In this document: positions 36,447-44,971 of the stretch, piece after piece
How the letters are laid out: every line of letters starts with the position of its first letter
Position numbering within the stretch: position 1 is the stretch's first letter
Assembly (NCBI GenBank): GCA_027886175.1
Contig: JAJNNQ010000029.1
Span: 6,008,501-6,072,500, forward strand
Length of the DNA: 64,000 nt
Reading direction: 5' to 3'
Origin: Phylloscopus collybita
Taxonomy: Eukaryota; Chordata; Aves; Passeriformes; Phylloscopidae
Notes under the pieces: generated by a model
What the model saw: only the letters and a program-made list of their open reading frames with translations
Databases searched by the model: none
What the model was told of the DNA's origin: nothing
Position numbers and translations under genes: made by a program

Positions 36447-37022
36447 ATGCCACTTAAAAATTTTTCCGTGGTATCCAGTTTGCGTCGAGAAAGCGGCGAG
36501 GGTCTTTCAGGTTCGTCGCGGTCCCTCGCCTTCACACACGCGCTGCCATTTACCGCGGAGTCAGCACCCGTTCCAGACGCGCGGACCGCTCGCGCACCCG
36601 CCATGGCGCCGACCGATCAGCCCATGCCAGCAGCTGAACACGTTCAGCCACACAAAGACAGTCAAATTCACGATTTCAGTAATAGCAACAGTTGTAAAAT
36701 CCCAAATTCAGTTCACGCAAAACCGCCGCCATACGCGCCTCAAGATGGCACCCGGGAGGGAAAAGAAGGGAAGTACGAAAATCAAATTCCCGCCACACGC
36801 ACGCGCGGTGGGACACTCGGGGAGAGCGGGGCAGGGATCACGAGCAGTGACGGGGAGGAGAGCTCACAGCCGGAGCTTGAGACACGCCCACAACTCAAGC
36901 CGAGTGCATGCCCAAAAGAGTTCATTAGTTACAGCAACAAACCCCTGGAGGGCAAGCGCAGACACAAACGCGAACGCAGACAAGAGAGAGACAGAACAGC
37001 CCACAAAAAAAACAAAAACTGA
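36447..37022 (+). CDS. 191-codon ORF with PPPY motif and basic tail (putative reduced Gag or accessory protein)
   Basis: An open frame from ATG at 36,447 to TGA at 37,020-37,022 in the CpG-rich interior of the small ERV. Visible features: an N-terminal Ser/Arg/Ala-rich part; PPPYAP at residues 93-98, matching the PPxY late-domain type by which Gag recruits NEDD4-family ubiquitin ligases; an acidic/Ser patch (SSDGEESSQPE) near residue 134-144; and a C-terminal run dense in Arg and Lys (about residues 169-191) like a nuclear-localisation or RNA-binding tail. No capsid fold, zinc knuckle or protease is visible. It is too short for Gag (usually 500 or more residues). It may be a matrix-region remnant or a chance frame in GC-rich DNA, which has few stops. 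A second overlapping frame is open at 36,745-37,158. Expression would need splicing from the donor at 36,149 or internal initiation. Confidence 0.35.
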   Translation: MPLKNFSVVSSLRRESGEGLSGSSRSLAFTHALPFTAESAPVPDARTARAPAMAPTDQPMPAAEHVQPHKDSQIHDFSNSNSCKIPNSVHAKPPPYAPQDGTREGKEGKYENQIPATRTRGGTLGESGAGITSSDGEESSQPELETRPQLKPSACPKEFISYSNKPLEGKRRHKRERRQERDRTAHKKNKN

Positions 37023-37571
37023 GCCAAGCACAGAAGCTTCAACAGACGATAGTATACACTCAATATACACAGATTACCTTTCCTTGCACATTTCAAAGAA
37101 CGCAAAAAGACAAAATCACATCGCCTGCAGTCACCAAAATCCTTCATGTACCTTATAATAAACCTGTTCATGCAGCCCAACTAATCACACTCCTGAGTCT
37201 CTTTTAGCAAGTTTGCCAGACCGACATATGCCAACTCAAACCTTGCTTCACCTACCTGTCTGCATGCTTCTAATCTTAAACCAGTTTATCAATCAGAGCA
37301 ACACTGAGACAGACAAGCTGCCAAGCCCTTCGAAAATCCACGTCAGCAAGACCAGTTATCATTGCTGTCCTCGTTCTTATGTTCAGTCCCTACCTCCTCA
37401 ATAAACTAACCCAGTTTGTCATAACCCATTTAAATTCAGTCAATGTTGTGTTCTTAAAGCACAGACAGTTAGTTAAAGTAACGTGTTGTAACCAAAAGTT
37501 ACACTTTATTTACTAACCAGTTTAGTTTTTACTAACCAAAGTTCAATCAGTTGTAAAAATTTTTTGTTCAT
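37023..37571. other. Interior 3' part of the tRNA-Phe ERV, no gene
   Basis: AT-richer than the preceding 600 bases, with several TAATAAA/CAATAAA motifs and no coding signal I trust. It may be the 3' untranslated remainder after loss of pol and env. Confidence 0.5.
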
Positions 37572-37583
37572 GGAGAGGGGGGA
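37572..37583 (+). promoter_or_regulatory. Polypurine tract of the tRNA-Phe ERV
   Basis: GGAGAGGGGGGA, two bases before the 3' LTR start; the expected primer site for plus-strand synthesis. Confidence 0.8.
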
Positions 37584-37585
37584 TA

Positions 37586-37860
37586 TGTTGTGAGATAGGG
37601 ATCCGTACGGAAGCTCACGAGATGTACGGGCAGTTAAAGACCCCGCCTCTCCACCTGTTACACGCGTTATGATTACAGCGCAGTCTCTGCAGCTGTGCTG
37701 TCAGCACACTGCGTGCATATAAGAGCTGTGCGCGCAATTAATAAACGCATTTCGCAGTCCACTGTATCAGTGCTTGCTAGCGACTTACCCACCGAGTCTT
37801 GTGTAGTAGACCGCCGTGTTCCTTCCGGACTGGGTCCTGCTGCACCCCCGAACCGCAACA
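37586..37860 (+). repeat. 3' LTR of the tRNA-Phe ERV
   Basis: Pairs with 35,679-35,956, with the same ends TGTTGTGAG...CCGCAACA. Followed by the target duplication CCTGGG. Confidence 0.9.
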
Positions 37861-37866
37861 CCTGGG

Positions 37867-39250
37867 CATGGGCTGTTCAGTTACTGTTGATCAGCACCCC
37901 AAGGCCCTTTCCTATTGGACAGCTCTCCAGTCTGAGTGCCCCAAGTCTGCAGCAGTGAATGAGGTCGTTGTGACTCAAAGGCAGGACCCAACACTTTACC
38001 TTAAAAATCTCATACTGTTGGCTTCAGTTCATCTATGCAGTCTATCCACACCCCTCTATAGAGCCTTCCTGCCCTCCAGGAGATCAACTCTCCCACTTCA
38101 CTCAGTGTTTAAAAATTGACTGAGAGAAAACTTAGTCAACCCATCATCCAAGTTGTTGATAAAGATCTAAATAGGACTGGCCCCAGCACTGAGCCCTGGG
38201 GAACCCCACTGTTGACTGGCCACCGGTTGGATGTAGCTCCATTCACCAACACTCAGTGTAGGCCCTGCACTACAGACAGCTTTCTATCCAGCTAGGAGCA
38301 CACCTGTCTAAACCACGAGAAGACAGTGCCTCCAGGAGAATATTTGGAGGACAGAGTCAAAGGCTTTGGTTCAGCCCAGGCAGACACTAACAGTCTTCTT
38401 CTCATCTGGTAGGCAGGTCACCTTGTCACAGAAGGAGATCAGGTTGATCAAGCAGAACTGGGCTTTCACAAACCCCTTCTGGCTGGGCCTGATCCTCAGG
38501 CTGCCTGCACTTGCTATAACGACCTGATTGTGATCTGCTCCATGACCTTTCCTGATACCGAGGTCCGATTTACAGGCATGTAAATCTGTTCCCTGGATCC
38601 ATCTCACAAATCTCTCTTGTAGACAGGAGTCACATTTGCCAAATTCCAGCCAACTGGAGTCTTGCAGTTATCCAAGACAGCTGATAAATGACAAAAAGTA
38701 TCTTGTTAAATATTTTCACCAGCTCTGTCAGTACCATTGGATGGATCATGTTCAACCTTTTAAACTTTGTATGTCTAAGAGGTGTAGCAGGTCACTGACC
38801 ATTTCCTCTTGGATTGTGGGGATTTACTTCTGCTACCCATCCTTGTTTTCCAGCTCAGGGGCCTTAGCACCCTGAGGATAATGTACATTTTCCTTAAAGA
38901 CTGAGGGAAAGAAGGCATTAAGTGCACCAGCCTTTTCCTCATTCTTTGTCACAGTGATTCCCTCTGAATCCAGTAAAGGATGGAGATTTTCCTTAAGCCT
39001 CCTTTGTTTGTTGTGGTACTCCCTCCCAAATTTCCTGCCCCTTCTTCCAAAGGTGATCCTCTCTCTGTATTTTGCTCTGAGTTCCAGCCAAAACTCTCTG
39101 TTTGATCAGGCTGGTTGTCTTCCCTACAATCTTGTCTTTCAGCACATGGGAACACATGCTCAGCTTCGGGATATTTTTTTTCCAGTGGAATCTGCTGTCA
39201 ACTATATTAAAAAGATTTGAGGTTTCATAGAAGAAGCTTGAAATAAAACC
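37867..39250 (-). pseudogene. CR1 LINE, 5'-ward segment with RT remnants (right of ERV insertion)
   Basis: Continues the CR1 interrupted at 35,672. Reading backwards it runs through the ORF2 C-terminus into reverse transcriptase. On the minus strand near 38,380-38,500, FCLINLISFCDKVT matches the conserved CR1 RT segment around the ...LTNLISFYDKVT... box. On plus, CTGAGCCCTGGGGAACCCCA and GTGTAGCAGGTCACTGACCA are typical CR1 blocks. Many stops and indels; dead. Similarity fades near 39,200, just before the ERVL insertion. I could not find its continuation beyond 45,602. Confidence 0.85.
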
Positions 39251-39259
39251 CAACCTTTT

Positions 39260-39865
39260 TGTCCTAGGTTACAATGTAAAATTGTGCCCAAGGTATGTAT
39301 TCTATCCCCAGGAGCCATTGGAGCCAAGGTGGGGCAGTGTTTTCCTTATCTTCTGTTAACAAGCCTAACAATGCCTTGCCACTTGACTCATAGATAACTT
39401 CCTCTGGGAGTTATCTCTGTTTAATGGGCCATCAAGGACCCACTGCATGACTCATAGAATGAGATCACCCCATTGTGAGATGCTCTGCACAGGGGGAGGA
39501 GCCAAGCATTCCCACCTGGATATAATCCAGGGTTTGAGACATCACAAGCAGCTTTTATCCACTAGTCTCCCAGAAGAGACAAGAGCTACAAGATGGAATC
39601 GCTGCTTTGACAAGAACATCTCATCTGGTTCCACTGGATTCCTGGAAGAAGACTGGACCCTTTTCTCTCAAGATCATCTCTACTCCAACAGAACCACATC
39701 TGCATTCCATGAGGACTTACTTTTAGACTGCTTCAAACACCTTAACCAACAGGGTGTCAAGTTGTATTGTTCCATTTATTTTATTTTACCTTTTTTTCCT
39801 CTCTTCTCCTATTAAATTGTATCTCTCACTGGGAGTCTCACTGGTTTTGCTTTCAAACCAGCACA
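39260..39865 (+). repeat. 5' LTR of the ERVL, 606 bp
   Basis: TGTCCTAGGTTACAATG to AACCAGCACA. TATAATCC at 39,521 is a plausible TATA box and ATTAAA at 39,811-39,816 a poly(A) signal, followed by about 50 bases of U5. Confidence 0.95.
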
Positions 39866-39870
39866 TTCTT

Positions 39871-39888
39871 TGGCGTCCAATGTGGGGC
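39871..39888 (+). promoter_or_regulatory. ERVL primer binding site, tRNA-Lys(1,2)-like
   Basis: TGGCGTCCAATGTGGGGC begins five bases after the LTR. From memory, the tRNA-Lys(1,2) primer site of betaretroviruses differs at two positions, both C in place of T here, which could be simple C-to-T decay. Human ERVL is named for tRNA-Leu, so the match is noteworthy. Confidence 0.6.
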
Positions 39889-39950
39889 ACAAGCTACTGA
39901 GAAAAGTCAGAATTACAATTTTGTATTGGGGAAAAAAACACCTGTTCGCT

Positions 39951-40426
39951 ATGATGCTCGGCATGCTTACATGTGTCTTGTACCTAGCTCTCTATATCTT
40001 TCCGCACATGGGGCACTATCTGCAGATCTTAATACTTTGGTGTAAACCAGGGTACAGCACTAAAATTGCTTTATTGGTCTACTATGTCTATTGCATGATA
40101 ACCTGCGAGGCAATGAGCATAATTTGGAGTATGTACTCAATTTTGCTTGCTTGTCCCGGTCTAAGATATTTTGTTTGGGGCCTCAACAATCTCACCCAGC
40201 CGCTGTGGGGAGGGGTAAAGAATAATTTTTTCCAGTCTTTCAGGCCTGATACATCAGTTTTTGAAAATACTGAGCTCTCTCTGGATACCAAGGACAGCAT
40301 AATGCTGTTGTTAGTGATGCTTTGTCTTCTCTGCACAGCCTGCACCATGCTTAGAAGCAAAACACCACATGATGTACATGATGCAGTGCAGTGTCTTCTT
40401 GAGGCAGAAGAGAGAAGAAAGCAACA
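39951..40426 (+). pseudogene. ERVL gag, N-terminal hydrophobic (multi-pass membrane) region
   Basis: First ATG after the primer site is 39,951. The frame encodes about 158 residues before the sequence slips into a different frame near 40,400-40,430. It has at least three strongly hydrophobic stretches: residues ~5-30 (contains LTCVLYLALYIF), ~37-68 (IALLVYYVYCMITCEAM), and ~112-133 (SIMLLLVMLCLLCTACTML), with an NLT glycosylation sequon in the loop before the third. It ends in a charged LLEAEERRKQQ segment that leads, by a one-base shift, into the next gag piece. Ordinary retroviral Gag is soluble and often myristoylated, with no such segments. Whether this was an N-terminal part of Gag or a separate leader ORF is unclear. 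The same strand continues open to 40,565 in the wrong frame. Confidence 0.6.
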
Positions 40427-40984
40427 GTGTCCGAGTCTACGCAGACTGCCACAGAAGAGAAAGAAGCACCAAGCAAAGCCACAGCGTCTGTGTCTGTGCA
40501 AGTTGTCACAGAGGAGAAAGAAGCCAAAAATTCCAGCATTTCCACACAAACCATCACTGAACTAGAACAGCCTAAACCGGTAGCAGTTGCTCCTGTTCAG
40601 AAGAAGAAAGCAAAGAGCAAGTCAGTCCGCATAGTGACTGACGAGGATGCAGCAGGACCTTCGCATCCAGCAGAAGAGACAGAGCCAGAGATCATCACTT
40701 GCTCTCTGTCCCTGGGTGAGCTACGTGACCTGCGGAGGGAATTCACCCGCCAGACAAATGAATCTGTCCTGACCTGGCTGCTCCGCATCTGGGACGCTGC
40801 AGCCAATGACACCATTCTGGATGGAAGTGAGGCCAGGCAACTGGGATCTCTGTCCCGGGATGTGGTCATTGACCAGGGGATCGGGAGAACCCAAGAAACT
40901 CTCAGCCTCTGGCAACGGCTGCTAACAAGTGTGAGGAACAGATACCTTTGTAAAGAAGATCTCCAGGTGCACCAAAGAAAGTAG
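40427..40984 (+). pseudogene. ERVL gag, central region with STQT repeats
   Basis: A 186-codon open stretch. The first third is low complexity, acidic and Lys-rich with three imperfect repeats: SESTQTATEEKEA (core 40,436-40,447), SVSVQVVTEEKEA, and SISTQTITE (core 40,541-40,552). The rest, from LSLGELRDLRREFTRQ onward (LTWLLRIWDAAAND), is a helical globular segment that I read as the capsid-like part. It ends at TAG 40,982, and two more in-frame stops follow before 41,027. No upstream ATG in this frame; it should continue from the hydrophobic region after a shift. Confidence 0.75.
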
Positions 40985-41026
40985 AGCACAATAGAATAAG
41001 GTATCTGATGCCTGAGAGAATTAGCC

Positions 41027-41685
41027 GTGCCAGAGATCATTTTCTCAGAAGACGAGAGATTTCCTAAAAGCCCAGATGAAGTTCAGTGCACATCGCAGAT
41101 GTGGTTGAGATTCGCACGGCTTGGACCAGAGATGTACTCCCGTTACCTGGCAACGCTGCAATGGAGGGCAGGTGAGGACAGGGTGGGCGTTTTTGTCAAC
41201 AAACTAAGAATTTATGAGGACACTGTCACCGCCCCATTTCGTACCCATGTCTCATCCATGGAAACAAAGCTGGCTGAGCAAGTTCGAAGCTTGAAGAGGG
41301 CCATCAGAAACTGAAAAAAGAACTTAAGGAGGAAATTTACCACGTCCTGCCAGAACCAACAAGAGTCTCTGCCATTAGGAGCAGGCGTTCCCCAGCCAGG
41401 GAGAGAACATACACTCCACGAGGTAACCTCTGGTCTTTTCTTCGGGAGCATGGAGAAGACATGAGGAAGTGGGATGGCAAACCTACCTCCGCCTTAGCAG
41501 CCCGGGTACCTGAACTGAAAAGAGGGACACCTACCACGAGGAGCTCATCTAGAGTCAAGGCTCCTCCAGTCTCTCAAGCACAAAACTCCAGACAGAATAG
41601 GAATGATGATATGACTGATCCTCTCGGAGGAACCTCAAGAACATATTCACAGGAAGAGAGTAGCGTGTACCATGACCAAGAATAG
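41027..41685 (+). pseudogene. ERVL gag, C-terminal region
   Basis: Two overlapping pieces: 41,027-41,314 (MWLRFARLGPEMYSRYLATL and downstream helices) and, after a frame change near 41,295, 41,296-41,685 (GHQKLKKELKEEIYHVL to a polar Ser/Arg/Gln-rich tail). The tail contains no zinc knuckle (CCHC), in line with ERVL and spumavirus Gag, which use basic motifs instead. The last codon is followed by TAG at 41,683, and the protease reading continues in the same frame beyond it. Confidence 0.7.
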
Positions 41686-42078
41686 GAGGGCCCTGCCTCT
41701 AGCCAGGTAGAAGAAAGGGACAATTGGATCTATTGGACTGTGTGGATCCAATGGCCTGGCACATCTGACCCACAAGAGTATACGGCTTTGATTGACACTG
41801 GCTCTCAATGTACCCTGATGCCATCAAGGTACGTAGGAACAGAATCTGTTTCTATTTCTGGAGTGACAGGAGGGTCCCAGCAGCTGACTGTAGTGGAAGC
41901 CAAAGTGAGTTTAACTGGGAACGGGTGGCAAAAACACCCTATTGTGACTGGCCCAGAGGCCCTGTGCATCCTTGGCATTGACTATCTCAGAAATAGATAT
42001 TTCAAAGACCCAAAAGAATATCGCTGGGCTTTTGAGATAGCTGCTGTAGAGACGGAAGACTCTGAATCAGACAACTGA
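41686..42078 (+). pseudogene. ERVL protease
   Basis: Aspartic protease with the active-site triad in TALIDTGSQCTLMPS (DTG at 41,794-41,802). The flap-side and C-terminal pattern GPEALCILGIDYLRN follows, as in retropepsins, which act as dimers to process Gag and Pol. The frame is continuous with the gag C-terminus except for the single TAG at 41,683. It ends at TGA 42,076 and the polymerase continues after a frame change at about 42,060-42,080. The catalytic residues are intact in this copy, but with gag and pol broken it has no working context. Confidence 0.85.
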
Positions 42079-42083
42079 ATACC

Positions 42084-43285
42084 TTGCCTGGTCTCTCAGA
42101 TGACCCCTTTGCTGTGGGACTGCTGAGAGTTGAAGAACAGCAAGTACCAATTGCCACAGCAACAGTGCACTGTCGGCAATACCGCACTGACAGAGACTCT
42201 GTGATTCCTATCCATGAGATGATTTGTAAACTGGAGAGCCAAGGGGTGGCCAGCAAGGCTCGTTCACCCTTCAACAGCCCCATCTGGCCTGTGCGTAAGC
42301 CCAGTGGGGAATGGAGACTGACTGTAGATTACCGTGGTCTGAATGAGGTCACGCCACCACTGAGTGCTGCTGTGCCAGACATGTTGGAGCTGCAGTATGA
42401 GCTGGAGTCCAAGGCAGCAAAGTGGTATGTGACCATCGATATTGCCAATTCCTTTTTCTCCATTCCTTTGGCAGCAGAGTGCAAGCCCCAGTTTGCTTTC
42501 ACCTGGAGAGGCGTGCAGTATACCTGGAACTGACTGCCCCAGGGGTAGAAGCACAGTCCCACAATCTGCCATGGACTAATCCAGACTGCATTAGAAAAAG
42601 GCAAGGCTCCTGAACACCTCCAGTATATTGATAACATTATTGTGTAGGAGAACACAGAAGTAGAAGTTTTCAAGAAAAGAGAGAAGATTATCCAGATTCT
42701 ACTGAAAGCTAGTTTTGCCATTAAGCGAAGTAAAGTTAAGGGACCGGCTCAAGAAATCCAGTTCCTGGGAGTCAAGTGGCAAGATGGACGTTGCCAGATA
42801 CCCACAGAAGTAATCAACAAGATCACCGCAATGTCTCCACCAACCAGCAAGAAGGAAACACAAGCTTTTCTAAGTGCCATAGGCTTTTGGAAAATGCACA
42901 TTCCTGAGTATAGCCAGATTGTGAGTCCTCTCTCCCTGGTTACCAGCAAGAAGAACGATTTCCACTGGGGCCCATACAGCAACACGCCTTTGCCCAGATC
43001 AAACAGGAGATCGCTCATGCGGTAGGCCTTGGCCCAGTAAGGACAGGACCAGATGTGAAGAATGTGCTCTACTCAGCAGCCGGGAGCCATGGTCTGTCCT
43101 GGAGCCTTTGGCAGAAGGTGCCTGGTGAGACTCGGGGTCAACCACTGGGATTCTGGAGTCAAAGCTACAGAGGGTCCGAAGCCAACTACACTCCCACAGA
43201 GAAGGAAATCTTGGCCGCCTATGAAGAAGTTCAAGCCACTTCAGAAGTAATTGGCACTGAAACGCAGCTGCTTCTGACACCCTGA
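42084..43285 (+). pseudogene. ERVL reverse transcriptase
   Basis: RT palm and fingers are clear: SPFNSPIWPVRKPSGEWRL, TVDYRGLNEVTPPL, then motif A in YVTIDIANSFFSIPLA, and LPQG at 42,534-42,545. The catalytic YxDD box is degraded to YIDN (42,624-42,635): the second Asp is Asn. Stops interrupt the frame at 42,531 (TGA), 42,546 (TAG, directly after LPQG) and 42,645 (TAG, just after the YIDN box). Downstream thumb/connection sequence (IQFLGVKWQDGR-like, SPPTSKKETQAFLSAIGFWK) stays open to 43,025. A frame change near 42,980 shifts reading to 43,285 (TGA). No active enzyme is possible. Confidence 0.95.
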
Positions 43286-43895
43286 CTGCCAGTGCTGGGG
43301 TGGATGTTCAAGGGAAAGGTTCCTTCCACACATCATGCCACCGACACTACTTAAAGCAAATAAATTGCCCTCATTACACAGCGTGCCCGCCCGTATTAGA
43401 AACCCAAATCGCCCTGAGATTCTAGAAGTTATAACGAACTAGCCTGAAAGTGAGACTTTTAGATTATCCTCTGAAGAAGAAGAGGAGCAAGTGACACATG
43501 CTGAGGAGGCCCCACCATATAACAAGCTACCGGAGACTGAAAAACGATATGCCCTCTTCACTGATGGTTCCTGCCGAATTATAGGCACTGACCGGAAATG
43601 GAAAGCTGCAGGATGGAGCCCCACACGACGAGTTGCGCAAGCTACCGAGGGACAAGGTGGATCGAGTCAGATGGCAGAGCTTAAAGCTGTCCAGCTGGCT
43701 TTGGATATTGCTGAACGGGAGAAGCGGCCGAGGCTCTATCTCTACACCGACTCATGGATGGTAGCTAATGCCCTGTGGGGATGGCTGAATCGCTGGGAAA
43801 AGGCCAACTGGCAGTGCAGAGGGAAACCCATCTGGGCTGCTGAGATTTGGCAAGACATTGCCACCCGAGTAGAGAAGCTAACCGTGAAGGTTTGA
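43286..43895 (+). pseudogene. ERVL connection and RNase H domain
   Basis: 43,286-43,490 is a decayed connection with several stops (e.g. TAA 43,352, TAG 43,440) and an indel. From 43,491 the RNase H fold is well kept: ALFTDGSCR (Asp codon 43,563), MAELKAVQLALD (Glu codon 43,677), LYTDSWMVANAL (Asp codon 43,749) and, just beyond a stop, VDAHVPK (Asp codon 43,902). These are the four acidic residues that bind the metal ions. TGA at 43,893 splits the last one off; a C-to-T change in a CGA codon would explain it. In proviruses this domain degrades the RNA strand during reverse transcription. Confidence 0.9.
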
Positions 43896-44882
43896 CACGT
43901 GGATGCGCATGTACCCAAGAGTCAAGCTAATGAGGAGCATCGCAACAAAAAGCAAGTAGACAAAGCTGCCAAGGTGAAAGTATCACAGGTAGATCTAGAC
44001 TGGCAGCACAAGAGAGAATTATTCCTAGCTCGTTGGGCCCATGATGCCTCTGGTCATCAAGGAAGAGATGCAACATACCAATGGGCCCGTGACCGAGGGG
44101 TGGACCTTACTATGGACAGCATCTCACAGGTCATCCATGACTGTGAGACCTGCGCTGCAATCAAAGAAGCCAAGTGGGTGAAGCCTCTGTAGTATGGTAA
44201 ATGATAACTGAAGTACAAGTATGGGAAGCCTGGCAAATTGACTACATCACCCTGCCCCAGACCCGCCAAGGCAAGCGCTACGTGCTGACCATGGTAGAAG
44301 CAACCACAGGATGGCTGGAGACCTATCCTGTGCCTCATGCCACTGCCCAGAACAGCATCCTGGGCCTTGAAAAGCAAGTCCTGTGGAGACACGGCACCCC
44401 GGAGAGAATCAAGTCAGACAACGAGACACATTTCAAGAATGGCCTTATAAACACCTAGGCCAAAGAACATGGTATTAAATAGATATACCACATCCCTTAC
44501 CATGCACCAGCCGCCGGGAAAGTTGAACGGTGCAATGGACTATTAAAGACTACCCTGAAGGCACTTGGCGGAGGAACCTTCAAGAATTAAGACATAAACT
44601 TAGCCAAAGCCACCTGGATGGTAAACACCTGAGGCTCCATCAGTCAAGCTAGTCCTGCCCAGTCTGAACCCTTGCACACAGTGGATGGAGATAAAGTCCC
44701 TGTGGTACACATGAAAGGGATTTTAAGAAAGACTGTTTAGATTAATCCCACCTCAGGCAAAGGCAGACCCCATCTGTGGGACTGTTTTTGCTCAAAGACC
44801 TGGTTATACTTGGTAAGTAATGCAAAGAGATGGAGAAACCCGTTGTGTACCACAAGGAGACTTAATTTTGAGTGAGAACTAA
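43896..44882 (+). pseudogene. ERVL integrase
   Basis: N-terminal zinc-binding HHCC: His codons 44,040 and 44,055 (AHDASGHQGRD), Cys codons 44,142 and 44,151 (DCETCA). Catalytic core: Asp 44,240 (WQIDYITLP), Asp 44,417 (SDNETHF) and Glu 44,525 (GKVERCNG). The spacing between the second Asp and the Glu is 35 residues, the classic D,D-35-E of retroviral integrases. Stops at 44,190, 44,456, 44,480, 44,588, 44,630 and 44,738, plus at least two indels, destroy the reading frame. The likely original end is the TAA at 44,880. It lacks an env behind it. Confidence 0.9.
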
Positions 44883-44906
44883 AATTAGTGTGTAGGGCTT
44901 CATTCT

Positions 44907-44945
44907 GTGTATATATGTATGTATATGTATGTATGTATCTGTATG
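44907..44945 (+). repeat. GTAT microsatellite in the ERVL 3' untranslated region
   Basis: Imperfect TATG/GTAT repeats between the integrase end and the 3' LTR. Confidence 0.8.
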
Positions 44946-44958
44946 ATGGTGATAGAAT

Positions 44959-44967
44959 AAGGAGTGG
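44959..44967 (+). promoter_or_regulatory. Weak polypurine tract of the ERVL
   Basis: AAGGAGTGG four bases before the 3' LTR. Short and interrupted by T, so probably decayed. Confidence 0.45.
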
Positions 44968-44971
44968 ATTA

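Larger units (their letters stand above)
35679..37860 (+). mobile_element. Compact tRNA-Phe-primed endogenous retrovirus, non-autonomous
   Basis: A complete LTR-to-LTR insertion of 2.2 kb flanked by a perfect 6-bp target duplication CCTGGG (35,673-35,678 and 37,861-37,866) inside CR1. It has a 5' LTR, primer binding site, about 1.6 kb of internal sequence, a purine tract and a 3' LTR. The interior is notably richer in CpG than the surroundings and has no recognisable protease, polymerase, integrase or envelope. LTRs differ by roughly ten substitutions plus small indels (about 4% by eye), so the insertion is moderately young. It must have been mobilised in trans. A 6-bp duplication points to a class II (alpha/beta-like) integrase; I do not know the family name. 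Confidence 0.85.

Noticed and set aside
39447..39815. 122-codon frame inside the ERVL 5' LTR, matched by a shorter one in the 3' LTR
   Set aside because: LTR sequence. The 3' copy is interrupted, and no ERVL is known to code from the LTR.
40088..40549. 153-codon frame on the minus strand opposite ERVL gag
   Set aside because: Shadow of the gag coding strand; no independent signal.
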